DNA of 64,000 nucleotides from Phycicoccus jejuensis (GTDB lineage Bacteria > Actinomycetota > Actinomycetes > Actinomycetales > Dermatophilaceae): NCBI RefSeq assembly GCF_000720925.1, contig NZ_JOEE01000007.1:124001-188000 (forward strand), written 5' to 3'. Below, piece by piece: positions 46,698-56,987 of the stretch (position 1 is the first letter of the stretch; each line of letters opens with the position of its first letter). The translations under genes were made by a program, and so were the position numbers. The notes under the pieces are model-generated. The model did not search any database. It was not told the DNA's origin and saw only the letters and a list, made by a program, of their open reading frames with translations.

Positions 46698-46767
46698 ACC
46701 CGTCGAGAGAGGAGGACACGCCGTGCGGCTCGGGGCGCGCACGGCGTGTCCTGTTCACTCGACGGGT
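46698..46767. repeat. Two-tier nested hairpin
   Basis: Outer 10-bp arms ACCCGTCGAG (46698-46707) and CTCGACGGGT (46758-46767) enclose a perfect inner 15-bp stem AGGACACGCCGTGCG (46713-46727) / CGCACGGCGTGTCCT (46738-46752) with a 10-nt loop. It sits 22 bp after the cystathionine lyase stop and so may be its terminator, though the nested form is unusual. Confidence 0.7.
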
Positions 46768-46789
46768 GGTGCTCCGCCGGCGGGGCGGG

Positions 46790-47968
46790 TCAGGTGAGGC
46801 GGTCGAGCGCCTGGCGCAGGTCGGCGACGAGGTCCTCGACGTCCTCGATGCCGACGGACAGGCGGATGAGGTCGGCCGGCACCTCGAGCTCGGTGCCCGC
46901 GACCGACGCGTGCGTCATCCGACCGGGGTGCTCGATGAGGGACTCGACGCCGCCGAGCGACTCGCCGAGGGTCCACAGCTGCGTCTCGCCGCAGACCTTG
47001 GCCGCGACGTCCTCGCCGCCCTTGACGCGGAAGGCGACCATGCCGCCGAACCGCTTCATCTGGCGGCGCGCGACGTCGTGGTTCGGGTGGTCGGGCAGGC
47101 CCGGGTAGTGCACGGACGCCACGCCGGGGTGGCTCTGGAGGAAGTCGACGACGGCCTCGGCGTTGTCGCAGTGACGTTCCATGCGGACTGCCAGCGTCTT
47201 GAGGCCGCGCAGCACCAGCCACGCGTCGAACGGGCCGGCGACGGCGCCCATCGAGTTCTGGTGGAACGCGACCCGCTCGGCCACCGACTCGCCGTCGCGC
47301 GTCGTGGCGCCCGGCGCGACGACGACGGCGCCGCCGACGACGTCGCTGTGGCCGCCGGCGTACTTGGTCGTCGAGTGCACGACGACGTCCGCGCCGAGCG
47401 CGATGGGGTTCTGCAGGTACGGCGACGCGAAGGTGTTGTCGACGACGAGCAGCGCACCGGCCTCGTGGGCGACCGCCGCGATCGCCTCGATGTCGGCGAT
47501 GCCGAGCAGCGGGTTGGTCGGCGTCTCGACCCACACCATCCGCGTCTCCGGGCGCATCGCGGCCCGCACAGACTCGACGTCGGCGACCTTCGCGATGGAG
47601 TGGTCGACACCCCAGGCGCGGACGACCTTGTTGAACAGCCGGTAGGTGCCGCCGTACGCGTCGGACGGGACGACGACGTGGTCGCCCGGCGCGAGCAGCG
47701 CGCGCAGCACGGTGTCCTCGCCAGCGAGGCCGCTGGCGAACGCGAAGCCGCGCTCACCACCCTCCAGCGCGGCGACGCACTCCTCGAGCGCGGCGCGCGT
47801 CGGGTTGGCCGAGCGCGAGTACTCGTAGCCGCCGCGCAGGCCGCCGACGCCGTCCTGCTTGTAGGTGCTCACCTGGTGGATGGGCGGCACGACGGCGCCG
47901 GTCAGCGGGTCCGGCTCCTGCCCGGCGTGGATGGCGCGGGAGGAGAAGCCGAGGTTCTCGGAAGTCAT
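46790..47968 (-). CDS. Cystathionine gamma-lyase / gamma-synthase (PLP, Cys/Met metabolism family)
   Basis: 392 aa. FSSRAIHAGQEPDP, YEYSRSANPTRAALE, FASGLAGEDTVL, the PLP lysine K202 in HSTTKYAGGHSD and the C-terminal SLGGVESLIEHP are the family blocks. Sequence alone does not separate gamma-lyase from gamma-synthase; the presence of a cystathionine beta-synthase gene 9 kb away favours a reverse trans-sulfuration lyase. ATG at 47968. Confidence 0.92.
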   Translation of the reverse strand: MTSENLGFSSRAIHAGQEPDPLTGAVVPPIHQVSTYKQDGVGGLRGGYEYSRSANPTRAALEECVAALEGGERGFAFASGLAGEDTVLRALLAPGDHVVVPSDAYGGTYRLFNKVVRAWGVDHSIAKVADVESVRAAMRPETRMVWVETPTNPLLGIADIEAIAAVAHEAGALLVVDNTFASPYLQNPIALGADVVVHSTTKYAGGHSDVVGGAVVVAPGATTRDGESVAERVAFHQNSMGAVAGPFDAWLVLRGLKTLAVRMERHCDNAEAVVDFLQSHPGVASVHYPGLPDHPNHDVARRQMKRFGGMVAFRVKGGEDVAAKVCGETQLWTLGESLGGVESLIEHPGRMTHASVAGTELEVPADLIRLSVGIEDVEDLVADLRQALDRLT

Positions 47969-48017
47969 CCTCCGAGCGTAGGGGCCGCCGGGGGTCCGTC
48001 GGCACCGCGGGGTGCGG

Positions 48018-49031
48018 TCATCCCCGGCCGAGGTGGCGCTGCCAGGCGCGCAGCCGGCCGCTCGGGCGGAAGCCCATCGCGCGGTTGACGGCGAGCATGT
48101 GCGCGTTCTCCTCGGCGTTCCACGTCCGGACGACGCGCACCTCGGGCAGCGCCTCGGCGAGCGCGCGCAGGTTGGCCAGCTTGAGCGCCATCCCCAGCCC
48201 GTGGCCGCGGTGCTCGCGGGTGACGAGCGTGTCGTGCTGGAAGGCGAGGTGCGGCGTCCCCTCGGGCAGCTGGATGCTCGTGTAGCCGACGAGCCGGCCG
48301 GTGCCGAGGTCGCGGACGAAGGTCGACACGACCCGGCGGCCCATGGCCCGGGTGCGCTCGTCCTCACCGCGGACGCGCTCCTCGTCCCACTCCTCCTCGT
48401 CGAGCTCGAGGTCGCCGAGCGGCGCGTCGGTCGACATCCGGCGGGCGAGGAACGCGCGGTCGGCGAGGTCGGCCTCGGGCATCGCGTCGACGTGGGTCTC
48501 GAGGCGGTAGCCGTCGGCCACGACCTGCTCGGGCACCTCGGCCTGGTGCACCGCGAGGTCGGAGCGCAGCACGGTCTGCGCGGACCCGAAGCCGTGCCGC
48601 TCGACCCATCCGGCGAACGGGTCGTCGTCGGTGTCGGCGCCCCACTGGGTCTCGGCGTGCAGCGTGGTGCGGCCCAGGTCGCGCGCCTGCTCCTCGACCC
48701 AGTGCAGCAGCGTGTCGCCGACCCCGCGGCGGCGGTGCGCCGGCAGCACGGCGACGAACACCTGCGCGGTCGACTCGTTGTCGAGCAGCGGGGCGATGAC
48801 ACCCGCGGCCCCCACGGGCTCGTCGCCGTCGACGGCGAGCACCTGGAGGCGACGCTTGGACGCCGAGCCCTCGAGCCCGCGCAGCTCCTCGGCGCTCCAG
48901 GCGTCGTGGTCCTCGCCCTGCTCGTCGCGGGCGACGTCCTCGAGCACACGGGCCCAGGCGTCGAAGCGGGCGCGGGCGGCGAGGTCGGTGTCGAGTCCGG
49001 AGACCGGGACGAGGGAGATCACGCGGAACAC
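48018..49031 (-). CDS. Tandem GNAT acetyltransferase
   Basis: 337 aa with two GNAT folds. The first (about 1-165) has [19 protein letters not shown] as motif A, the second (about 180-337) has [23 protein letters not shown] and [21 protein letters not shown]. The architecture resembles MshD-type and other two-domain actinobacterial acetyltransferases, but I see no evidence for mycothiol synthase itself. The GTG at 49031 (GGGGATGGCAC upstream) is 28 bp from the divergent msrA start. Confidence 0.85.
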   Translation of the reverse strand: MFRVISLVPVSGLDTDLAARARFDAWARVLEDVARDEQGEDHDAWSAEELRGLEGSASKRRLQVLAVDGDEPVGAAGVIAPLLDNESTAQVFVAVLPAHRRRGVGDTLLHWVEEQARDLGRTTLHAETQWGADTDDDPFAGWVERHGFGSAQTVLRSDLAVHQAEVPEQVVADGYRLETHVDAMPEADLADRAFLARRMSTDAPLGDLELDEEEWDEERVRGEDERTRAMGRRVVSTFVRDLGTGRLVGYTSIQLPEGTPHLAFQHDTLVTREHRGHGLGMALKLANLRALAEALPEVRVVRTWNAEENAHMLAVNRAMGFRPSGRLRAWQRHLGRG

Positions 49032-49059
49032 CGTGCCATCCCCGGCGGTTGGACCACAC

Positions 49060-49758
49060 ATGCTTTTCGGTTCGAGTGCGAAGACCACCCTCCCCACCCG
49101 CGAGGAGGCCCTGCCGGGCCGCGAGCACCGGATCTTCCCGGTGCCCACGACCCACGAGGTGCTCGGCACCCCCCTGGAGGGTCCGTGGCCCGACGGCACC
49201 GAGGTGCTGTACGTGGCGATGGGCTGCTTCTGGGGCGTCGAGCGCATCTTCTGGAAGCTGCCCGGCGTCGTGACGACGGCGGCCGGCTACATGGGCGGCT
49301 TCACGCCCAACCCGACGTACGAGGAGACCTGCACCGGCCGGACCGGGCACGCCGAGGCCGTCCTCGTCGCCTACGACCCCACCGTCACCTCCCCCGAGCT
49401 GCTGCTCAAGGCGTTCTGGGAGAACCACGACCCGACGCAGGGCAACCGGCAGTACAACGACGTCGGGACCGCCTACCGCTCGGCCATCTTCACGACGACC
49501 CCCGGCCAGGCCGCGGCCGCCGAGGCGACGCGCGAGGCGTTCCAGGGCGAGCTGACCAAGGTCGGGCGCGGCACCATCACGACGACGATCGCGACCGCCG
49601 AGCAGGCCGGCCCGTTCTACTACGCCGAGGACTACCACCAGCAGTACCTCCACAAGAACCCCGGCGGCTACTGCAACCACGGCCCGAACGGCCTGACCTG
49701 CCCCGTCGGCGTCGCCAACCTCCCGGCCCAGACGGACGTCGCGCCGCCGCGCGGCTGA
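49060..49758 (+). CDS. msrA: Peptide-methionine (S)-S-oxide reductase MsrA
   Basis: 232 aa. It repairs methionine sulfoxide in proteins. The catalytic Cys56 is in [39 protein letters not shown] and the C-terminal [23 protein letters not shown] with resolving cysteines complete the family. The ~40-residue N-terminal extension ([13 protein letters not shown]) is usual for the longer MsrA form. ATG start at 49060. Confidence 0.97.
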   Translation: MLFGSSAKTTLPTREEALPGREHRIFPVPTTHEVLGTPLEGPWPDGTEVLYVAMGCFWGVERIFWKLPGVVTTAAGYMGGFTPNPTYEETCTGRTGHAEAVLVAYDPTVTSPELLLKAFWENHDPTQGNRQYNDVGTAYRSAIFTTTPGQAAAAEATREAFQGELTKVGRGTITTTIATAEQAGPFYYAEDYHQQYLHKNPGGYCNHGPNGLTCPVGVANLPAQTDVAPPRG

Positions 49759-49776
49759 CCCCCTCCGGACCGTCCG

Positions 49777-49810
49777 ACGAGGCCCCCTCCCGCCCGAGAG
49801 GGGGCCTCGT
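49777..49810 (+). terminator. msrA terminator
   Basis: Perfect 13-bp arms ACGAGGCCCCCTC / GAGGGGGCCTCGT with an 8-nt loop, 18 bp after the msrA stop. Confidence 0.85.
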
Positions 49811-49836
49811 GTCGTCGTCCGGCCCCTCGCCGACCC

Positions 49837-50070
49837 CGATAACCCTGCACGTGCGGGGTTATCGCTGTCCGAACACCTTCCCGGTCACGAGAAGCCCGCA
49901 CGTGCGGGGTTATCGCTGTCCGAACACCTTCCCGATCACGAAAGGCCTGCACGTGCGGGGTTATCGATGTCCGAAATCCCAGCCGACCTCGAAAAGCCCG
50001 CACGTGCGGGGTTATCGATGTCCGCGCGCGGTCCAGACCACGAAAAGCCCGCACGTGCGGGGTTGTCTCG
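49837..50070 (+). repeat. Left 51-bp palindromic repeat array (5 copies) beside the DUF559 gene
   Basis: Core GCACGTGCGGGGTTATCG recurs with starts at 49847, 49898, 49949, 50000 and 50051, an exact 51-bp step. Each core is centred on the palindrome CCCGCACGTGCGGG. The first copy extends to a near-perfect 28-bp palindrome (CGATAACCCTGCAC / GTGCGGGGTTATCG, 49837-49864). Between cores lies a semi-conserved ~25 bp segment (CTGTCCGAACACCTTCC…CACGAAAAG). The last copy is cut short 7 bp before the DUF559 stop codon. Because 51 is a multiple of 3 both strands stay open, but no start or known protein is present. Confidence 0.92.
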
Positions 50071-51099
50071 TCAGGCGCTGCGGAGGTGACGCGGCCCGAA
50101 GTAGCGCCGCCACTCGTCGGACCGGGCCGTGACGCGTTCGCCACGCTCGGACAGGACCGTGGCCACGCGTTGCACGGTGGTCTCCGGCTCGACCCACAAC
50201 CCGGGAGACGTCACGACGACCATACGCCACCCCCAGCCGTCGAACTCCTCGCGACGACGGATGTCCCCCGCCCACTGCTGGTCGTCCTCGGCGTGCTGGC
50301 GACCGTCGTACTCGACGCTGACCTTGCGTCGCCGATACCCCATGTCGGCGCGACGCATCAGGGTCCCGTCGGCGTCGTGGAAGCGCAGGTCCGTCTCGGG
50401 CTCCGGGAGTCCCGCGAGCGTCAGCAGCATCCTCGTCCGTGACTCGGGCGCCGAGTCGACACCCACCCGGACCAGTGCGGCGGCGCGCCGGGCGAGGCGC
50501 CGGTACCGGCCGATGGACGCGGCTGCGGACACGAGCGCGTCCGGAGTCGTCACTCCGGCGTGCACCAGGCTGTCGCCGAGGACGACGAGCTCGACGACGT
50601 CGAGGTCCTCGGCGCAGTCGAGGAACGTGCGCTCCGGTGTCGTGACCCGCAGGCCGTGGCGGGTCGTGATGCCCGAGCGGTCCGATGAGACGCGGGAGTC
50701 GACGCCGTCGACGTCCATGCGGCCCCACTCGAGCAGCCGGCGCGCCTGCGCCGAGCAGCCCGGACCGCCGCCCCTCGCCCGCGAACGCGCCTCCCGAGCC
50801 GCCGTCCGCTGGACGGCATCCGGTCGGAGCGTCGTCACGTGCGTCTGCCAGTCGTCGGGAGCGACGCCACCCCACAGCGCAGCCGCCGTGTGCCGCGAGA
50901 CGACGGTCGCCGCCGGCGCGACGAGCATCGCTGCCTGCGCGCGGACGCGGGCGTCGACCGGGGCCTTGGCGTCCACGTAGACGCCGTGCACGAGGCGTCG
51001 GAAGCGCGGGCCCCGGAGCGATGCCTCGGTCGCGACGCCGCGCTCCATCGCCTCGACGCCCAGGAACGGGCGGGAGGTGTCGAGCGGCTGGTCGGTCAC
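50071..51099 (-). CDS. DUF559 (Vsr-like nuclease fold) protein with AbiEi-type N-terminal domain
   Basis: 342 aa. The N-terminal ~200 residues resemble the AbiEi-like winged-helix/antitoxin domain (GVATEASLRGPRFRRLVHGVYV, SRHTAAALWGG, TTPERTFLDCAEDL). The C-terminal ~125 are DUF559, a PD-(D/E)XK/Vsr-like fold: E219 in PESRTRMLL, D252 in RADMGYRR and E263 in VSVEYDGRQH are the likely acidic active-site residues. The start is the GTG at 51099; translation further upstream would run through the repeat DNA. It is sandwiched between two 51-bp repeat arrays. Nuclease activity is inference. Confidence 0.8.
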   Translation of the reverse strand: MTDQPLDTSRPFLGVEAMERGVATEASLRGPRFRRLVHGVYVDAKAPVDARVRAQAAMLVAPAATVVSRHTAAALWGGVAPDDWQTHVTTLRPDAVQRTAAREARSRARGGGPGCSAQARRLLEWGRMDVDGVDSRVSSDRSGITTRHGLRVTTPERTFLDCAEDLDVVELVVLGDSLVHAGVTTPDALVSAAASIGRYRRLARRAAALVRVGVDSAPESRTRMLLTLAGLPEPETDLRFHDADGTLMRRADMGYRRRKVSVEYDGRQHAEDDQQWAGDIRRREEFDGWGWRMVVVTSPGLWVEPETTVQRVATVLSERGERVTARSDEWRRYFGPRHLRSA

Positions 51100-51158
51100 G
51101 GAACCGAGCCTGCCCTCATCCGGGCGCACGGCGTTCGCGTCATCCACAGGCCCGGCAT

Positions 51159-51340
51159 CCCGCACGTGCGGGGATATCGCTGTCCTAACCCCCAGCCAAC
51201 CTCGAAAAGCCCGCACGTGCGGGGTCATCGCTGTCGCGAGACCTTCCGGACCTCAAAAAGCCCGCACATGCGGGGTTATCGCTGTCCGAAGACCCAGCCA
51301 ACCTCGACAAGCCCGCACGTGCGGGGTCATCGCTGCCTGG
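51159..51340 (+). repeat. Right 51-bp palindromic repeat array (4 copies) beside the DUF559 gene
   Basis: Core starts at 51162, 51213, 51264 and 51315, again an exact 51-bp step and the same orientation as the left array. Variants include GGGGATATCG (copy 1), GGGGTCATCG (copies 2 and 4) and GCACATGC (copy 3). The distance between the two arrays is not a multiple of 51, consistent with the gene having been inserted into, or having seeded, the array. Confidence 0.92.
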
Positions 51341-51371
51341 CCGGGAGATGCTTCCGCGCCCGGGCACGCAG

Positions 51372-51405
51372 GAGGCCCCCCGCTCCCTGTCCAGCGGGGG
51401 GCCTC
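51372..51405 (-). terminator. Terminator of the MarR-MFS operon
   Basis: Perfect 13-bp arms GAGGCCCCCCGCT / AGCGGGGGGCCTC with an 8-nt loop, 20 bp beyond the MFS stop codon. Confidence 0.82.
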
Positions 51406-51425
51406 GTCCGTGCGGGCGACCGGGG

Positions 51426-53120
51426 TCAGCGCACGGCGGGCTCCGGCTCCCTGCGAGCCGGGGCGTCGGTGGTGCCGCTCGTCTCCGACGCGCCGGCCGG
51501 GGTGGTCCGAGCCTCCGCGCTGGACTGCGACATCGTGTCGAGGAGCTCGTGGCCGGCGTGCTCGGCGCTCTCGGCCGGCGTCTCCGCGTGGTTGCTGTCG
51601 CGCAGCGGGAGAGCCTTGATGGCGAGCGTCGCGAGCAGCACGAGCGCGACGATCGGGAGACCGATGAGGAAGACCTCGTGCAGCTGGTCCGCGAGCCCCT
51701 GGCGCACGGCGGTCGCGACGGCCGGCGGCAGCTGCGAGAGCGCGGCCGGGTCGAGCACCGAGCCGGCGCTGGCGGCGCCCTCCGGCATCGAGGCCGCGGC
51801 CCCGGCCGGGAGGTGGGAGGCGATGGCGCCGCCCAGACCGCTCGTCAGCACGGTGCCGAACACCGCGATGCCGACCGTCGACCCGACGTTGCGGAAGAAC
51901 TGGCTCGACGCGGTCGCGACCCCGAGGTCACGCTTCTCGGAGGCGTTCTGCACGACGAGCGTGTACTGCTGCATCGCCATCCCGATGCCGATGCCGAGCA
52001 CGACCATGGCCAGCGTCAGCTGCGTCTGGCTCGACTCGAAGGTGAGGCGGGTGAGCAGCCAGATGCCGGCGCCCATGATGACGACCCCGGCGGCCATGAA
52101 CGGCTTGTAGACACCGGTCCGCGTGATGACCAGGCCCGTGAGGATGCCCATGACGATGAGGCCGACCATGAGCGGCGCGAGGATGAGACCGGAGTTCGTC
52201 GCGTCGACCCCGAGCACGCCCTGCGCGAAGACGGGGATGTAGATGATCGAGCCGAACATCACCATGGCCAGGCCGAAGCTCGCGATGTTGGCCGCGGTGA
52301 ACACACGCGACCGGAAGAGGCGCAGCGGGATGACGGGCTCCTCGGCGCGGCTCTCGGCGAACACGAAGGCCACGAGCCCGAGGACGCCGACCACGTAGAG
52401 GCCGATGATGGTCGCCGAGCCCCACGGGTACGAGGTGCCGCCCCACGAGGTGGCGAGCAGGACCGCGGTGAGCCCGACGGCGAGCGTGGCGATGCCCCAG
52501 CTGTCGACCTTCGCCTCACGGCGCTCGTGCGGCAGGTGGAGGAAGCGCAGGATGAAGCCGGTCGCGACGACACCGATCGGGATGCCTGCGAAGAACAGCC
52601 AGCGCCAGCCCCAGTGGTCGGTGATGAACCCGCCGGCGAGCGGGCCGGCGACCGAGGTGACACCGAAGACGGCGCCCATCAGGCCCTGGTACTTGCCGCG
52701 CTGACGCGGCGGGATGATGTCGCCGATGATGGTCTGCGACAGCGGCATCACGGTGCCCATGCCGAGGCCCTGGATGGCGCGCGCGGCGACAAGCACCCAG
52801 AACGACTGGGCGAAGCCGGCCACGAGCGAGCCGACCATGAAGACGACGAGGCCGGCGATGTAGAAGCCGCGGCGGCCGTAGAGGTCGGAGAACTTGCCGA
52901 CGATCGGGACGGTGATCGCCGAGACGAGGAGGGCGGCGGTGGCGACCCAGCTGTAGTGGTCCATCCCGCCGAGCTCGGAGACGATGCGCGGCATCGCGGG
53001 CCCGACGATCGTCTGGCTCACGGAGGCGACGAGCATCCCGAGCATCAGGCCGACGAACACCCGCCGGGAGGCGGGGCTCAGCTTGTACGGCTGGGGAGCC
53101 GTGGTGGTCGCGGTGGTCAT
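51426..53120 (-). CDS. MFS multidrug exporter (EmrB/QacA, DHA2 family)
   Basis: 564 aa with 14 predicted transmembrane helices, the DHA2 topology. Motif A GKFSDLYGRRGFY and the antiporter motif C GVTSVAGPLAGGF are present; SQTIVGPAMPRIVSEL is the helix-1 D1-type motif. The C-terminal ~50 residues are a disordered tail. The ATG overlaps the MarR stop by 4 bp, so the pump is translationally coupled to its presumed repressor. Confidence 0.94.
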   Translation of the reverse strand: MTTATTTAPQPYKLSPASRRVFVGLMLGMLVASVSQTIVGPAMPRIVSELGGMDHYSWVATAALLVSAITVPIVGKFSDLYGRRGFYIAGLVVFMVGSLVAGFAQSFWVLVAARAIQGLGMGTVMPLSQTIIGDIIPPRQRGKYQGLMGAVFGVTSVAGPLAGGFITDHWGWRWLFFAGIPIGVVATGFILRFLHLPHERREAKVDSWGIATLAVGLTAVLLATSWGGTSYPWGSATIIGLYVVGVLGLVAFVFAESRAEEPVIPLRLFRSRVFTAANIASFGLAMVMFGSIIYIPVFAQGVLGVDATNSGLILAPLMVGLIVMGILTGLVITRTGVYKPFMAAGVVIMGAGIWLLTRLTFESSQTQLTLAMVVLGIGIGMAMQQYTLVVQNASEKRDLGVATASSQFFRNVGSTVGIAVFGTVLTSGLGGAIASHLPAGAAASMPEGAASAGSVLDPAALSQLPPAVATAVRQGLADQLHEVFLIGLPIVALVLLATLAIKALPLRDSNHAETPAESAEHAGHELLDTMSQSSAEARTTPAGASETSGTTDAPARREPEPAVR

Positions 53121-53626
53121 GCAGTGGTCCTCTCGCGGTCGGCCGCCTCGGGGGCGGGGTGGGCAGGGCCCGCGACGCTGCGGACGGGGTGGTCGTGGTC
53201 CCTCGCGACGCGCGCGAGGGAGGTCTGGAGGCGGCCGAGCAGGTCGGCCAGGGTGCGGCGGTCGGACTCGTCCCAGTCCTCGAGGGCGATGGCGACGAGC
53301 TCCTCGCGGCGGCGGCGCTCCTGGAGCAGCACCTCGCGGCCGGCGTCAGTGAGGCCGACGAGCTGGGCCCGGCCGTCGTCGGGGTCCGGGGTGCGCTCGA
53401 GAAAGCCGCGGTCGACGAGCGCGCTGACGCGTCGGCTCGTCGTCGACTGGTCGAGGCCGACGGCGTCGGCGAGGGCGCACGCGCGCCCGGGGCCGCGCTT
53501 CGCGGTGAGGGCCAGGAGGGTGTACTCGGAACGGGTCACCGGCCCCTCGACGACGTGGGCCCGGCTGAGGAGTCCGAACATCGCCGAGAGGTGCTCGGTG
53601 ACGAGCGGGTCGGCGGTTGCTTGCAT
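53117..53626 (-). CDS. MarR-family transcriptional regulator
   Basis: 169 aa winged-helix dimer: helices 1-2 (LSAMFGLLSRAHVVEG), recognition helix region LADAVGLDQSTTSRRVSALVDRGFLERTPDPDDGRAQLVGLTDAG, and long C-terminal helices. The ATG at 53626 is the first base of a predicted leaderless transcript. Most likely represses the coupled MFS pump and itself in response to a drug. Confidence 0.93.
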   Translation of the reverse strand: MQATADPLVTEHLSAMFGLLSRAHVVEGPVTRSEYTLLALTAKRGPGRACALADAVGLDQSTTSRRVSALVDRGFLERTPDPDDGRAQLVGLTDAGREVLLQERRRREELVAIALEDWDESDRRTLADLLGRLQTSLARVARDHDHPVRSVAGPAHPAPEAADRERTTA

Positions 53627-53632
53627 GACACA

Positions 53633-53668
53633 AGCATATGCCTGTTCTTGCAGAGTGTGCAAATTTGC
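53633..53668 (-). promoter_or_regulatory. Leaderless marR promoter with overlapping palindromic operator
   Basis: On the minus strand TTGCAC (53662-53657), an 18-bp spacer and TATGCT (53638-53633) lead, after 6 nt, straight to the ATG of marR. The perfect palindrome GCAAATTTGC (53659-53668) overlaps the -35, and a larger TGTGCA…TGCACA dyad surrounds it: an autoregulatory operator is likely. The same region serves the divergent tetR. Confidence 0.68.
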
Positions 53669-53698
53669 TCGTCGTGCACACCGGGCATACTTGGGGGC

Positions 53699-54307
53699 AT
53701 GGCACCGGGTTCCGCGACCGCCGAGGCGACCCCCTCCCTGCGCGACCGCAAGAAGGAGGCGACGCGCCAGCGGCTGCACACCGCGGCCGTCCGCCTCGCG
53801 CTCGCCCACGGCGTGCAGGAGGTGACGGTCGAGCAGATCGCGGCCGAGGCCGACGTCTCGCCGCGCACCTTCTTCAACTACTTCCCGACCAAGGAGGCGG
53901 CGCTCGTCGGCGCCGACCCCGCGCGCACCGAGCAGCTGCGGCAGGCGGTGCTCGCGCGCCCGGCGGACGAGTCGCTGCCGCAGGCGCTGCGGGCGGTCCT
54001 CACCGAGCACGTGCGCGGGTTCGAGGACGAGCCGGAGCTCTGGCGGATGCGCAGCGAGCTCGCCGCCCGGGTGCCCGAGCTCGAGGCGCGCATCGCCGGG
54101 GCGGGGCACCGCCTCGAGAGCGCGCTCGTCGAGGCCGCACACGAGCGCGCCGGCACCGACGCCGCCGACGACCTCGCGACCGGGCTCGCCGCCCGCACGG
54201 CGATGGCCGCGCTGCGCGCCGCGTTCCACCAGCACCGGGCGGCCGGCTCGACGGGCTCGCTCCTGCAGCGTCTCGAGACCGCGTTCGACGCCGTCGGCCT
54301 GCGCTGA
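53699..54307 (+). CDS. TetR-family transcriptional regulator
   Basis: 202 aa. HTH region RQRLHTAAVRLALAHGVQEVTVEQIAAEADVSPRTFFNYFPTKEAAL, residues ~22-70, is textbook TetR (RTFFNYFPTKEA); the C-terminal ~130 residues form the ligand domain (TetR_C of the MftR/AcrR type). ATG at 53699 with GGGGG before it. Divergent from marR-MFS, with 72 bp shared, so cross-regulation is possible. Confidence 0.93.
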   Translation: MAPGSATAEATPSLRDRKKEATRQRLHTAAVRLALAHGVQEVTVEQIAAEADVSPRTFFNYFPTKEAALVGADPARTEQLRQAVLARPADESLPQALRAVLTEHVRGFEDEPELWRMRSELAARVPELEARIAGAGHRLESALVEAAHERAGTDAADDLATGLAARTAMAALRAAFHQHRAAGSTGSLLQRLETAFDAVGLR

Positions 54308-54320
54308 CCTCTGCTTTCCA

Positions 54321-54370
54321 CGAACGCGTGTGAAATCGCCGGGGGTCCCCGGCGGGTTCACACGCGTTCG
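54321..54370. repeat. Nested hairpin with CGAACGCGTGTGAA outer arms
   Basis: Perfect 14-bp outer arms CGAACGCGTGTGAA (54321-54334) / TTCACACGCGTTCG (54357-54370) enclose a perfect 8-bp inner stem CGCCGGGG (54337-54344) / CCCCGGCG (54347-54354). It lies between the convergent tetR and FadH-like genes, so it can act as a bidirectional terminator, but the outer arms recur at 63172. Confidence 0.75.
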
Positions 54371-54386
54371 CGGGTGGCGACGCGGG

Positions 54387-56950
<2,564 letters not shown>

Positions 56951-56987
56951 GCCCCCAGTCTCACCCGTGACGGGTCGGAGGAGCCCG

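Noticed and set aside
48012..50132. Long plus-strand frame running through the 51-bp repeats with a 17-residue repeating peptide
   Set aside because: The periodic peptide arises because 51 is divisible by 3; both strands stay open. There is no start or ribosome site and the frame opposes the real GNAT gene.
49837..51340. CRISPR array
   Set aside because: The inter-core segments are similar to one another rather than unique spacers, the period is exactly 51 bp, the core is a perfect palindrome, and there are no cas genes nearby.
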